Shown: one piece after another, positions 49,547-57,756 of the stretch
Layout: every line of letters begins with the position of its first letter
Numbering within the stretch: the stretch's first letter is position 1
Assembly: GCF_003944705.1 (NCBI RefSeq)
Contig: NZ_RWIS01000019.1
Coordinates: 1 to 64,000, forward strand
Direction of reading: 5' to 3'
Source: Hymenobacter metallilatus
GTDB taxonomy: Bacteria > Bacteroidota > Bacteroidia > Cytophagales > Hymenobacteraceae
Length of the DNA: 64,000 bases
Program-made: the position numbers and the translations under genes
Notes under the pieces: generated by a model
The model's input: the letters and a program-made list of their open reading frames with translations, nothing else
The model's database searches: none
Told to the model about the DNA's origin: nothing

Positions 49547-50242
49547 ATGCAGCTTCGTTTTTTGAGTGGACTACTGCCGGTAGCGGCCGTTTTGCTGGGC
49601 AGCCTCGGCGGGTGCGACTCCGCGCCTACCACCCGCACCGCCACCGACCCCGGCACCCCGCCATTTGTTACCGCCGAGGGTAATCCTGGGCCCACCTCCC
49701 CCGGCTCGGCGCCCATTGCCAGCGGCGCCACTGCCCCGGCCGAAACCGGTGCCCCCCTCCCCGACTCCTTACACCTGCTGAGTCCGGGCCGGGCCGGCCG
49801 CCTGCGCCTGGGCATGTCGGAAAAGCGGTTGAAACGCCTTATCCCGGCCCAGCTGCTCACGGCCACCTCTTACCAGGACCAGGGCCGCACCTTGCCGGCG
49901 TACACCCTACTCGATGCGCAGCACCCGGATGCCCCAGCCTCAGTGCTCCACATGATAGAGGGTCCGGCCGGCGGCTGGCGGCTGCGCCGCATCCGGATTT
50001 ACTCCCCGCACTACCGCACTGCTGAGGGCATCGGGGTTGGGTCGCCGTTCGGGGCGGCGCGCCAGAACCTGGGGCTCACACGCATCCGCAATACGCCGGC
50101 CGGGCTGGCGGCCGTATCGGGGCAGGTGCAGATGGCCTGGGTAATTGACCCCAACTCCCTCCCGGCCAAACCTGCCGTGCAGCTTACTTCCGCCGAAATT
50201 CCGCCGGCGGCCCGCATCACCGGGGTATTACTTTACCAGTAG
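49547..50242 (+). CDS. Hypothetical lipoprotein
   Basis: 231 aa. Signal with Cys in MQLRFLSGLLPVAAVLLGSLGGC (lipobox LGGC). About 55 residues of Pro/Thr/Ala-rich linker follow, then a domain with LGMSEKRLKRLIPAQLLTAT, DGRTLPAY-like and GGWRLRRIRIYSPHYRTAEG sequences, ending in a hydrophobic strand (ARITGVLLYQ). No family recognised. It is divergent from surE; their starts are 130 bp apart, with the surE promoter between. Confidence 0.75.
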   Translation: MQLRFLSGLLPVAAVLLGSLGGCDSAPTTRTATDPGTPPFVTAEGNPGPTSPGSAPIASGATAPAETGAPLPDSLHLLSPGRAGRLRLGMSEKRLKRLIPAQLLTATSYQDQGRTLPAYTLLDAQHPDAPASVLHMIEGPAGGWRLRRIRIYSPHYRTAEGIGVGSPFGAARQNLGLTRIRNTPAGLAAVSGQVQMAWVIDPNSLPAKPAVQLTSAEIPPAARITGVLLYQ

Positions 50243-50259
50243 TACCCAAACTCTATGGA

Positions 50260-50288
50260 TTGTATTTAGCTGCAAAACTTGTACTTTG
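50260..50288 (+). promoter_or_regulatory. Promoter upstream of the DoxX gene
   Basis: TTG (50260-50262), 19 nt, TACTTTG (50282-50288). Boxes fit the Bacteroidota pattern with a one-base shorter -7 spacer; the start codon is at 50357. Confidence 0.45.
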
Positions 50289-50356
50289 GCGAAGCTGGTG
50301 AGTAGTACACCAGGAATTTTCATCCATTTGCCCCTGGCCCGAACTCCTGCCCGCCT

Positions 50357-50791
50357 ATGGCTTTGTTTGCAAACCGCTACCGAACGCACGATTTGGGCTT
50401 ACTGCTGCTGCGTATTGGTATTGGCATCATGTTCACTATTCATGGCTACCCCAAGCTCACGGGTGGCACCGAGGCCTGGATACAGATAGGCGGGGCCATG
50501 AAACTGCTCGGCATTGAGTTTGCGCCCGCCTTCTGGGGGTTTCTGGCCGCCGCCGCCGAGGCCGTGGGTGGACAGCTGCTTGCCATTGGCTTATTTTTCC
50601 GCATTGCCTGCGTGTTTCTGCTGGCCACCATGCTCATGGCTACCTTTATGCACATTAGCAACAGTGACGACTTCAATACCTACTCCCACGCACTGGAATC
50701 CGCTATTCTGTTTCTGGGGCTGCTGTTCATCGGGCCCGGCAAGTACAGCCTGGACCAGATGTTGTTTCCGGCCCGGCGCCGCTTGTATTAG
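50357..50791 (+). CDS. DoxX-family membrane protein
   Basis: 144 aa. ATG at 50357. Four membrane helices with the DoxX pattern: LLLLRIGIGIMFTIHGYPKL at the N-terminus, FAPAFWGFLAAAAEAVGGQL, FLLATMLMATFMHISN and SAILFLGLLFIGPGKYSLDQ at the C-terminus. The family is linked to quinone or thiosulfate redox at the membrane, or used as an uncharacterised subunit. No redox partner gene is adjacent. Confidence 0.9.
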   Translation: MALFANRYRTHDLGLLLLRIGIGIMFTIHGYPKLTGGTEAWIQIGGAMKLLGIEFAPAFWGFLAAAAEAVGGQLLAIGLFFRIACVFLLATMLMATFMHISNSDDFNTYSHALESAILFLGLLFIGPGKYSLDQMLFPARRRLY

Positions 50792-50815
50792 CGCCTGTTT
50801 TTGCCCGGGTTCTTC

Positions 50816-50848
50816 AATGTCATTCTGTGCCCCGCACAGGATGACATT
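50816..50848. repeat. AATGTCAT...ATGACATT palindrome
   Basis: Imperfect 15-bp arms AATGTCATTCTGTGC / GCACAGGATGACATT, short loop, related to the GTCAT family; it lies between DoxX and the M14 peptidase gene. Confidence 0.7.
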
Positions 50849-50910
50849 TGTTTTTCAGGCCACCTTTGCGGCCAGTCAGTGTCCTTGGGCTCGTACTATT
50901 CTGCACCCGT

Positions 50911-52638
50911 ATGCTTTCTTTTCTCCTCGCCTCCTGCCTGCTTGCTCCTCCTGCCGCCCCCGACTGGCGCACCCCGTTTGAGAAGGGCAACGGCAATACC
51001 ACCGCCACCCACGCCGAGTGCATCGGCTACTATCAGCAGCTGGATGCGGCCTACCCCGAAATTCAGCTGCGGGAAGTGGGCCAGACCGACAGCGGCCGGC
51101 CCCTGCACGAAGTGGTAGTGTCGCTGGATGGGAATTTCGACCCGGCTGCCGTGCGGGCCAAGGGGCGGCGGGTGGTGTTTATTCAGAACGGCATCCACCC
51201 CGGCGAGCCGGAGGGCATCGACGCCAGCATGATGCTGGCCCGCGACTACGTGCAGAAAAAGGAGCTGCGCCAGCAACTGGCCGACGTGGTGCTGGTCATC
51301 ATCCCCATCTACAACGTAGATGGGGCCCTGAACCGCAACTCCACCACCCGCACCAACCAGAACGGGCCCGAGAGTTACGGCTTCCGGGGCAACGCCCGCA
51401 ACCTCGACCTGAACCGGGACTACATCAAGCAGGACTCGCGCAATGCCCGGGCCTTTGCCCAGCTGTTTCAGCGCTGGCAGCCCGAGGTGTACGTGGACAC
51501 CCACACCTCCAACGGGGCCGACTACCAGTACACCATGACGCTGATTGCCACCCAAAAGGACAAGCTGCACCCGGCCCTGAGCCAATACATGCAGCAGCGG
51601 CTGCTGCCGGCCCTGTATGGGGGCATGGACCGCAAGAAGTGGTACCTCACGCCCTACGTGGATTTTGAGGGCCGCACGCCCGACGCCCGCGGGCTGGTAG
51701 GCTTCCTGGAAACGCCCCGCTATTCTACCGGCTACACCGCCCTGTTCAACACCATTGGCTTCGTGACGGAAACGCACATGCTGAAAACCTACACCCCGCG
51801 GGTGAAAGCCACCTACGACTTTCTGGACCTGCTGATTCGGCAGGTCCACCAGGATGGGGCGACCATTGCGCAGGCCCGCGCGGATGCGGCCCAGCAAACC
51901 TGGACGCAGCAGCAGTTTGCCTTGGGCTGGAAGCTGGATACTACCCAGGCCGAGCGGTTTACGTTTCGGGGCTACGCGGGCAAAACCAAGCCCAGCGAGG
52001 TCAGTGGCCTGCCCCGCCTCTACTATGACCGCGCCGCACCCTATACGAAAGCTATTCCTTACTACAACACCTTCCGCCCCACTGCCACCGTGCAGCGGCC
52101 CCGCGCCTACGTGCTGCCCCAAGCCTGGGGCGAGGTAGCGGAGCGCCTGCGCCTGTCGGGCGTACAGATGCGGCCCTTGTCGGCGGATACCGTAATCAAC
52201 GGCGAAACCTACTACATCCGGGACTACAAAACCGCTCCCCGGCCCTACGAGGGCCACTACCTCCACTCCCAGGTGCAGGTGAGCCCGGTGCGGCAGCCCC
52301 GCTCCTTCCTGCGCGGCGACTACCTGATTCCGCTTGACCAGCCCGCCGCCCGCTACCTCATTGAAACCCTGGAACCCCAGGCCACCGACTCGTTTTTTGC
52401 CTGGGGCTTCTTCGACAGCATCCTGCAGCAGAAGGAGTATTTCTCCGATTATGTGTTTGAGGACGTAGCCGCCGACCTGCTGCGCCGCCGGCCGGAGCTG
52501 CGCGCCCAGCTCGAAGAAAAAAAGAAAGCCGACCCCGCCTTTGCCGCCAGCCCCGCCGCTCAGCTTGATTGGGTCTACCGGCAATCCGACCACTACGAAA
52601 CCTCCCACCTGCGCTACCCCGTGCTGCGGGTGTTATAA
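50911..52638 (+). CDS. M14-family zinc carboxypeptidase
   Basis: 575 aa. ATG at 50911 gives MLSFLLASCLLAPPAAPDW, a short signal with a Cys (lipobox-like LASC). Catalytic M14 domain (about 25-330): zinc ligands in NGIHPGEPEGID (His and Glu) and DTHTSNG (His), plus substrate-binding RNLDLNRDYIK and the proposed catalytic Glu in FVTETHML. The C-terminal 240 residues form an additional domain with repeated Pro/Tyr-rich strands. Likely extracytoplasmic peptide trimming. Confidence 0.9.
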   Translation: MLSFLLASCLLAPPAAPDWRTPFEKGNGNTTATHAECIGYYQQLDAAYPEIQLREVGQTDSGRPLHEVVVSLDGNFDPAAVRAKGRRVVFIQNGIHPGEPEGIDASMMLARDYVQKKELRQQLADVVLVIIPIYNVDGALNRNSTTRTNQNGPESYGFRGNARNLDLNRDYIKQDSRNARAFAQLFQRWQPEVYVDTHTSNGADYQYTMTLIATQKDKLHPALSQYMQQRLLPALYGGMDRKKWYLTPYVDFEGRTPDARGLVGFLETPRYSTGYTALFNTIGFVTETHMLKTYTPRVKATYDFLDLLIRQVHQDGATIAQARADAAQQTWTQQQFALGWKLDTTQAERFTFRGYAGKTKPSEVSGLPRLYYDRAAPYTKAIPYYNTFRPTATVQRPRAYVLPQAWGEVAERLRLSGVQMRPLSADTVINGETYYIRDYKTAPRPYEGHYLHSQVQVSPVRQPRSFLRGDYLIPLDQPAARYLIETLEPQATDSFFAWGFFDSILQQKEYFSDYVFEDVAADLLRRRPELRAQLEEKKKADPAFAASPAAQLDWVYRQSDHYETSHLRYPVLRVL

Positions 52639-52666
52639 GGCAGGATTGGTTGAGCAGCAAGCTGTC

Positions 52667-52737
52667 AGTCCGACCGAAGGGAGGAAGCCGGGTTTACCAA
52701 GCAACGGTTCACCCATATTCCTTCCTTCGGTCGGACT
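52667..52737. repeat. AGTCCGACCGAAGG palindrome
   Basis: Arms 52667-52686 and 52719-52737 pair almost fully (AGTCCGACCGAAGG... / ...CCTTCGGTCGGACT). It lies between the convergent M14 gene and the minus-strand gene whose stop is at 52740. Confidence 0.75.
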
Positions 52738-52739
52738 AA

Positions 52740-53531
52740 CTACTTCCCTGCCGCCCCCAACGAGTTGGCGTAGTTCACCAGATAGGCCAGTTCGCGGGCG
52801 TCGGTGTAGCTGAGCTTGTTGTCTTTGGCATATTGCTCAATTTGCCGGGAGGCAGTGCGAAAGTAGGCCAGTAAGTCCTTTTTGGGATTGCGCAAGCTAA
52901 GGACGCTGCCGGTGGGCAGGCCCAGAAAAAACGAATCCTTCACGTCGGTGTAGTACCCCATGGTACGGCCCGCCAGCCCCCCAGGTCCATAGCCATACCC
53001 GTAGCCGTAGGGCCCGGCGGCCGTAACCGGGCGCTGCACCAGTCCCTCGCGCCGCAGCAGAATAACCGGCCCGCCGCTGAGCTGCTCAAAAAAGCCCGGG
53101 GCCCGGAAGTCGCTGTAGTCGTTGTCACGGTTCCAGCGGTACACCCGGAACACGCGCACCAAGGCCGTATCGGGCCGCTCCCGACGGCGGGGCACGGGCA
53201 TGGTATACAGCGGGTTACCATAGTAGTAACCCTGCCGCATGGCGTAAAAATCGTCGTAATAAAACCGCTCCCGGCTCTGGTCGTACCGCTCCCCCTGCAC
53301 GGCAAAGCTCTGCACGCTCACGGCGGGCAGGGTCCGCACGGTATTGTCGGAGAGGCTCATGGTGAGGGTTTCCTCGGTGCGGTGCAGCACCACCGGCCCA
53401 ACCAGCGTATCGCCGGTGCTCAGCAGCACGGTGGCGCGGTTGAACTGTTGGGTGAATCCCTCGCCCCCACGCTGAGCCCGCACTACCAGCGGCAGGAGAA
53501 GAAGCAGGAGGTAGCCAGGGAGTTGTTTCAT
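52740..53531 (-). CDS. Secreted protein of unknown family, tandem paralogue 1
   Basis: 263 aa. Signal MKQLPGYLLLLLLPLVVRAQ. Beta-rich N-terminus (ATVLLSTGDTLVGPVVLH), a central Tyr-rich stretch (YYDDFYAMRQGYYYGNPLY) and conserved blocks GFFEQLSGGPVILLRR and AYLVNYANSLGAAG. The next upstream gene (53607-54386) shares these blocks in the same order with changed residues, so the two are tandem duplicates. No domain recognised. Glycine/tyrosine repeats (GYGYGYGPGG) appear only in this copy. Confidence 0.85.
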   Translation of the reverse strand: MKQLPGYLLLLLLPLVVRAQRGGEGFTQQFNRATVLLSTGDTLVGPVVLHRTEETLTMSLSDNTVRTLPAVSVQSFAVQGERYDQSRERFYYDDFYAMRQGYYYGNPLYTMPVPRRRERPDTALVRVFRVYRWNRDNDYSDFRAPGFFEQLSGGPVILLRREGLVQRPVTAAGPYGYGYGYGPGGLAGRTMGYYTDVKDSFFLGLPTGSVLSLRNPKKDLLAYFRTASRQIEQYAKDNKLSYTDARELAYLVNYANSLGAAGK

Positions 53532-53606
53532 ACGGAAAGATACCGGTAGAATTCAGCATTTCCAGTCTCGCTCCGCCGCCACAGGGACGGTGGGTGCGCA
53601 CAGAAG

Positions 53607-54386
53607 CTACGGCTGCTGCTCTGCCGCCAATGAGTTGGCGTAGTTTACGAGGTAGGCCACTTCATGAGCCTTGGTAAACCCTAAATTATGCTGGCGGGCA
53701 AATTCCTGGATTTTAGCAACGTAGGCAGGAAAGCAATTATAGAAATCCTGCGGCTTTTCGAGTAGCACCACACTACCATCAGGGTGCGAGAGGTACAGGC
53801 CGTCCTTCTTAGCAATCCACCGCTGACTGGCGTAAGTGCCTGCTACTCCATACGTCTGCGTTTTCATTACCAGTGCCTGCCGGCACAGCAGCATAATTGG
53901 CCCTGCGCTCAGTTGCTCGAAGAATCCCAACGCCTGAAAGTTCTGGTCGGTAGGCGTTTGGCTCCAGTAGCAGGTATGAAATACCCGGCTCACCGTGGGC
54001 GGCAGCTCCGTAAGGCGGAACGGCTCAGACACTACTCCTTCAAACCGGGCATTACCTGGGTAGAAGCCTCGGCGCATCGGCCCGAAATCGTAGTACTTTT
54101 TCCGGTCGAAGGTTTCGGTCAGCTGCTGCTGCCGCACCCGGAAATGACTCACCTGCGTAACCGGCAGCACTTGCTGGCCCTGCTGCGTCAGGATTACCAT
54201 ATCTTCCGCCCAGTGCAGGGTAAGCGGACCTTGCCACGTTTCGCCGGAGTTTAGGGTGACCTCCGCCCAGCCGAACTGCTGGCCGAAGCGTTCCGGGCTA
54301 TATTTTTCCGTAATCTGGGCCTGGCTCGGCAAATTGCCACCCAACAAGCAGCTAAATAATAAGGCGGTAGAATAACAGTGTTTCAC
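53607..54386 (-). CDS. Secreted protein of unknown family, tandem paralogue 2
   Basis: 259 aa from a GTG at 54386, which starts a signal peptide (MKHCYSTALLFSCLLGGNL); the frame is open to 54449, but the extra N-terminus has no signal character. Shares AEVTLNSGETWQGPLTLHW, FYPGNARFEG, GFFEQLSAGPIMLL, KDGLYLSHPDGSVVLL and AYLVNYANSLAAEQQP with its neighbour downstream. 75 bp separate them, same strand. Function unknown; two copies in tandem suggest recent duplication and possibly divergent roles. Confidence 0.82.
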   Translation of the reverse strand: MKHCYSTALLFSCLLGGNLPSQAQITEKYSPERFGQQFGWAEVTLNSGETWQGPLTLHWAEDMVILTQQGQQVLPVTQVSHFRVRQQQLTETFDRKKYYDFGPMRRGFYPGNARFEGVVSEPFRLTELPPTVSRVFHTCYWSQTPTDQNFQALGFFEQLSAGPIMLLCRQALVMKTQTYGVAGTYASQRWIAKKDGLYLSHPDGSVVLLEKPQDFYNCFPAYVAKIQEFARQHNLGFTKAHEVAYLVNYANSLAAEQQP

Positions 54387-54480
54387 TTGAAACAAGCGAG
54401 GAAAAAATTGGCCGTAAAAATACGGCGGACGGGCTTTTATGTCACCCATCCGCCGTTATAAAACTTCTTCGTGCGCTACA

Positions 54481-55725
54481 CTACTCCGCCGTAGCCGCCG
54501 CCGTATCCGGGTGCGGGGTGCGGTCTTTGTGCAGGATGGTGTGGCCCAGCTTATCGCGCTTGGTGGTGAGGTACCGCTCGTTGTGCTCGTTGGGCTCCAC
54601 CTCAATGGCCACCGACTCCACGATTTCCAGCCCGTAGCCGATGAGGCCGGTGCGCTTGCGGGGGTTGTTGGAGAGCAGGCGCATCTTGCTGATGCCCAGG
54701 TCGCGCAGGATCTGCGCGCCCACGCCGTAGTCCCGCTCATCCATACCGAAACCCAGCTCCAGGTTGGCCTCCACCGTGTCGCGGCCCTGCTCTTGCAGCT
54801 TATAGGCCCGCAGCTTATTGAGCAGCCCAATGCCCCGGCCCTCCTGGTTCATATACACGATGACGCCCCGGCCCTCGCGCTCAATCTGCTGCATGGCGCG
54901 GTGCAGCTGGGGTCCACAGTCGCAGCGGCAGCTCCCGAAGATGTCGCCCGTTACGCAGGAGCTGTGCACGCGCACCAGCACCGGCTCAGGGCCCGAAATA
55001 TCCCCTTTCACCAGGGCCAGGTGCTGGGCGCTGGTGGTGCGCTGGGTGTAGGCAATCAGGTCGAAGTCGCCGAAATCGGTGGGCAGCTTCACCGAAATTT
55101 CGCGGGTAATCAGGCTTTCCTTTTCCAGCCGGTACTTAATCAGGTCCTGAACGGAAATCAGCTTGAGGTTCCACTTGTTGGCAATTTCGCGCAGCTCGGG
55201 CATGCGGGCCATTTCGCCGTCTTCCTTGAGAATTTCCACCAGCACCCCGGCCGGCTCGAACCCTGCCAGGCGGGACAGGTCGATGGCGGCTTCGGTGTGG
55301 CCAGCGCGGCGCAGCACGCCTTCCTTGCGGGCTTTGAGCGGGAAGATGTGGCCGGGTTTGCCCAGCTCCTCCGGCTTGGTGTCGGGGTCGATGAGGGCCA
55401 GGATGGTTTTGGAACGGTCGGAGGCCGAAATGCCGGTGGTTACGCCGTTCTTGAGCAGGTCGATGCTCACGGTAAAGGGTGTGGAGTGCAGGGCCGTGTT
55501 GCGGCCTACCATCAGCTCCAGGCCCAACTCCTCGCAGCGCTGCTCGATGAGCGGGGCGCACACCAGCCCGCGGCCGTGGGTGGCCATGAAGTTGATAACC
55601 TCGGGCGTTGCGCAGCGGGCGGCGCAAATGAAGTCGCCCTCGTTTTCACGGTCCTCGTCGTCAACGACTACTACGACTTTGCCGGCGCGAATGTCGGCAA
55701 TGGCGTCTTCAATGGAATCCAGCAT
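54481..55725 (-). CDS. ribBA: Bifunctional DHBP synthase / GTP cyclohydrolase II (riboflavin biosynthesis)
   Basis: 414 aa, ATG at 55725. N-terminal RibB domain (1-205): VVVDDEDRENEGDFICAA, RAGHTEAAIDLSRLAG (catalytic His and Glu). C-terminal RibA domain (about 215-400): zinc cysteines in HSSCVTGDIFGSCRCDCG and the substrate loop YMNQEGRGIGLLNKLRAY. Produces 3,4-dihydroxy-2-butanone 4-phosphate and the pyrimidine precursor, two inputs to riboflavin. No other rib gene is nearby. An interspersed repeat begins 3 bp upstream of the ATG and forms its leader. No FMN riboswitch was recognised. Confidence 0.96.
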   Translation of the reverse strand: MLDSIEDAIADIRAGKVVVVVDDEDRENEGDFICAARCATPEVINFMATHGRGLVCAPLIEQRCEELGLELMVGRNTALHSTPFTVSIDLLKNGVTTGISASDRSKTILALIDPDTKPEELGKPGHIFPLKARKEGVLRRAGHTEAAIDLSRLAGFEPAGVLVEILKEDGEMARMPELREIANKWNLKLISVQDLIKYRLEKESLITREISVKLPTDFGDFDLIAYTQRTTSAQHLALVKGDISGPEPVLVRVHSSCVTGDIFGSCRCDCGPQLHRAMQQIEREGRGVIVYMNQEGRGIGLLNKLRAYKLQEQGRDTVEANLELGFGMDERDYGVGAQILRDLGISKMRLLSNNPRKRTGLIGYGLEIVESVAIEVEPNEHNERYLTTKRDKLGHTILHKDRTPHPDTAAATAE

Positions 55726-55727
55726 GG

Positions 55728-55767
55728 AATCACGGATTTAAACGGATTATTCGGATTTCGCGGATTC
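55728..55767. repeat. Interspersed AATCCGCGAAATCC repeat, copy 2
   Basis: Reverse complement of the repeat at 30215-30253 with a few differences, three AAATCCG-type units. It occupies the leader of ribBA. Confidence 0.7.
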
Positions 55768-55834
55768 AGGAGGTGCAGCCCCGAGGAGCCCCGCAAAGCT
55801 GCTGCTACAACCAGCAACAACGCCGCGAAGTTAC

Positions 55835-55950
55835 GAAGCGGTGAAATGGTGAAGGGTGAAATTGTGAAATGCGCCGTAAGTAATACTATGCCTGCCGCCT
55901 TCGGGTCAACGCCAAATTCGCAACTTCACCTTTCACAACTTCACTACTTA
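55835..55950. repeat. GGTGAA/TTCACC inverted repeat upstream of ribBA
   Basis: Left arm 55835-55870 (GAAGCGGTGAAATGGTGAAG...) and right arm 55915-55950 (TTCGCAACTTCACC...AACTTCAC) are degenerate complements made of GTGAAA/GTTGTGAA units. It overlaps the proC stop region and is the same family as 32040-32336. Confidence 0.6.
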
Positions 55951-56760
55951 CTCTTTCGCCAGCTCGGTGGCGCGGTGCTGGGCGGCTTTGATGCCGGCAG
56001 TGAGCGTTTCGGCCAGGCCGCCGGCCCTGAACTCGCGCAGGGCGGCTTCGGTGGTGCCGCCTTTGGAGGCCACGGCGGCAATCAGCTCGTCGGGGGTTTT
56101 GTCGGAGGTGTTGAGCAGATGGTAGGCGCCCAGCATGGTTTGCTTAACGAGCAGCCCGGCCACCGACTCCGAGAAGCCCAGTTCCTGCCCCGCCCGCATC
56201 ATGGCCTGCACAATGTAGTAGAAGTAGGCCGGGCCACTGCCGCTCAGGGCCGTTACGGCATCGAGCAGGGCTTCATCTTCCAGAAAAATGGAGCGGCCGG
56301 TGGCGTTCAGCAGATTTTCTACCTGATGCAGACGGCTGCGCTCCACCTCCGGCGAGGCCGAAAACCCGGTGATGCCCATACCCAGCAGGGCCGGCGTATT
56401 GGGCATGGCCCGCAGCACCTGCCGGTGGCTCAGCTCGCGCTGCAGCCGTGCAATAGGAATACCGGCCATAATAGATACCACCACCTGGCTTGGCTGCAGT
56501 ACCGCTTGTAAGCTCTGGGCTACTTTCCCAAAGTCCTGTGGCTTTACGGCCACCAGCACCACATCGTAGCCCCCAACCGCGGTGTCCAGCTCCCCGGCTG
56601 GCAAGCCCGGATGTGCGGCCGTAAGGCGCTGACAGTGCTCAAGGTTGCGGCCCAGCAGCAGCAAATCGGAGCGGCCGACCAGGTTGTAGTGCAGAAAGGA
56701 TTTGGCAAAGGCCATGCCCATGTTGCCGCAGCCCAGAATAGCAATGCGTAAGGGTGTCAT
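55948..56760 (-). CDS. proC: Pyrroline-5-carboxylate reductase
   Basis: 270 aa. ATG at 56760 gives MTPLRIAILGCGNMGMAFAK, the NAD(P)-binding glycine motif, as normal. The upstream frame to 56841 is not needed. ProC signature blocks: VVLVAVKPQDF, MPNTPALLGMGITGF, ALLDAVTALSGSGPAYFY and KGGTTEAALREF. Last step of proline synthesis (P5C to proline). It stands alone; no proA or proB is adjacent. Ends within an inverted repeat. Confidence 0.95.
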   Translation of the reverse strand: MTPLRIAILGCGNMGMAFAKSFLHYNLVGRSDLLLLGRNLEHCQRLTAAHPGLPAGELDTAVGGYDVVLVAVKPQDFGKVAQSLQAVLQPSQVVVSIMAGIPIARLQRELSHRQVLRAMPNTPALLGMGITGFSASPEVERSRLHQVENLLNATGRSIFLEDEALLDAVTALSGSGPAYFYYIVQAMMRAGQELGFSESVAGLLVKQTMLGAYHLLNTSDKTPDELIAAVASKGGTTEAALREFRAGGLAETLTAGIKAAQHRATELAKE

Positions 56761-56952
56761 AAGCAGGGAAAGGGAAGCACGCATCCCATGTGTTGTCCTC
56801 AACATAAGCAGGAATGAGGAAAAACACGCAACCGGTGGCACCTGTCAGTTGGTACGGTCCCTGGCAGCTGCCCCCCCAAACGGGCCCGCGGCGGGTTAGT
56901 CAGGTTTAACCTCTATATTTCGCTGCTCATATATTCTCTTCCCTTCACCGCT

Positions 56953-57579
56953 ATGAAAAAACTCGTAACACTCCTGCTTAGCACCTCTCTACTGGCCACC
57001 TCCTGCGAGCAGGCCCAAAAAGCCAAGGAATCGTACTCCGCCATTTCCAAGCTGAAAGAAGCCGGCGAGAAAATGGAAACCACTATGAACGAAGCCAAAA
57101 GCCAGCGGGAAGAGCGGGTGAAGCGCGGCGACACGCTTTCCATGCCCTACAAAGACTTACAGGCCTATCTGCCGGCTGAGGTCAGCGGCTTCACGGCGGC
57201 TAACCCCACTGGCCAGTCCATGAAAATGAGCGGCATTGCCTTTTCTACTGCCGGCCGCGACTTTACCAAGGACAGCGTGACGGTAAAAACCGAGCTGATT
57301 GACTACAACGGCGCCAACCAGCTCTACCAGGGGGCATCGGCTATGCTGGGCCTGGGCCTGGAAAGCGAGGATGACGACCAGCTGACCAAATCAACCACGC
57401 TGGGCATCAAGGGAGCTTCGGGCATGGAAACCTACCGCAAAAAGGACCGGCAGGCCGAGCTGATGCTGGCTGTAGGCGGCCGTTTTTTGGTCAAAATCAC
57501 CGCCGACAAACAACCCGACCTGACGCTGGTAGAGTCGGTAGCCAAACGCATGGACCTGGAAAAGCTGGCGGAAATGTAG
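56953..57579 (+). CDS. Hypothetical lipoprotein
   Basis: 208 aa. Lipoprotein signal MKKLVTLLLSTSLLATSC (Cys18), then an acidic/basic helical segment (EQAQKAKESYSAISKLKEAGEKMET is one helix; see residues 18-50) and a beta-rich domain with VSGFTAANPTGQSMKMSG, VKTELIDYNGANQLYQGASA, TLGIKGASGMETYRKK and a terminal helix (LTLVESVAKRMDLEKLAEM). I recognise no family. Monocistronic, with a strong terminator downstream. Confidence 0.8.
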   Translation: MKKLVTLLLSTSLLATSCEQAQKAKESYSAISKLKEAGEKMETTMNEAKSQREERVKRGDTLSMPYKDLQAYLPAEVSGFTAANPTGQSMKMSGIAFSTAGRDFTKDSVTVKTELIDYNGANQLYQGASAMLGLGLESEDDDQLTKSTTLGIKGASGMETYRKKDRQAELMLAVGGRFLVKITADKQPDLTLVESVAKRMDLEKLAEM

Positions 57580-57590
57580 GTGTGTTATGT

Positions 57591-57752
57591 GTCATTGCGA
57601 GCTGGAGGCGAAGCAATCCTTCCTTTTCGCAGTTAAAAGCTCAGAGAAGCAAAAAGCCCCCGACGTCCGTGCTGGCGTCAGGGGCTTTTTGCATTTCAGG
57701 GCTTGCCTCTTCGTGAAGGACGGATTGCTTCGTCGTGCCTCCTCGCAATGAC
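57591..57752. repeat. GTCATTGCGAG palindrome around a terminator
   Basis: Outer arms GTCATTGCGAGC...GGCGAAGCAATCC (57591-57618) and GGATTGCTTCG...CTCGCAATGAC (about 57722-57752) pair; the terminator at 57649-57692 lies in the loop. It spans the gap between convergent genes. Confidence 0.8.
57649..57692. terminator. Bidirectional terminator
   Basis: GCAAAAAGCCCCCGACG / CGTCAGGGGCTTTTTGC, near-perfect with A-run and T-run on the two sides. Confidence 0.85.
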
Positions 57753-57756
57753 ACGC

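Noticed and set aside
50896..52608. 570-codon minus-strand frame opposite the M14 peptidase
   Set aside because: Gly/Val/His-rich antisense composition; the plus strand has the M14 zinc residues and signal peptide.
55725..55950. Possible FMN riboswitch upstream of ribBA
   Set aside because: The leader consists of AATCCG units and a GTGAA palindrome; I saw no conserved FMN riboswitch core.
54439..56511. 690-codon plus-strand frame across ribBA and proC
   Set aside because: Antisense to two well-recognised enzymes; no motif, and it would cross both genes and their intergenic repeats.
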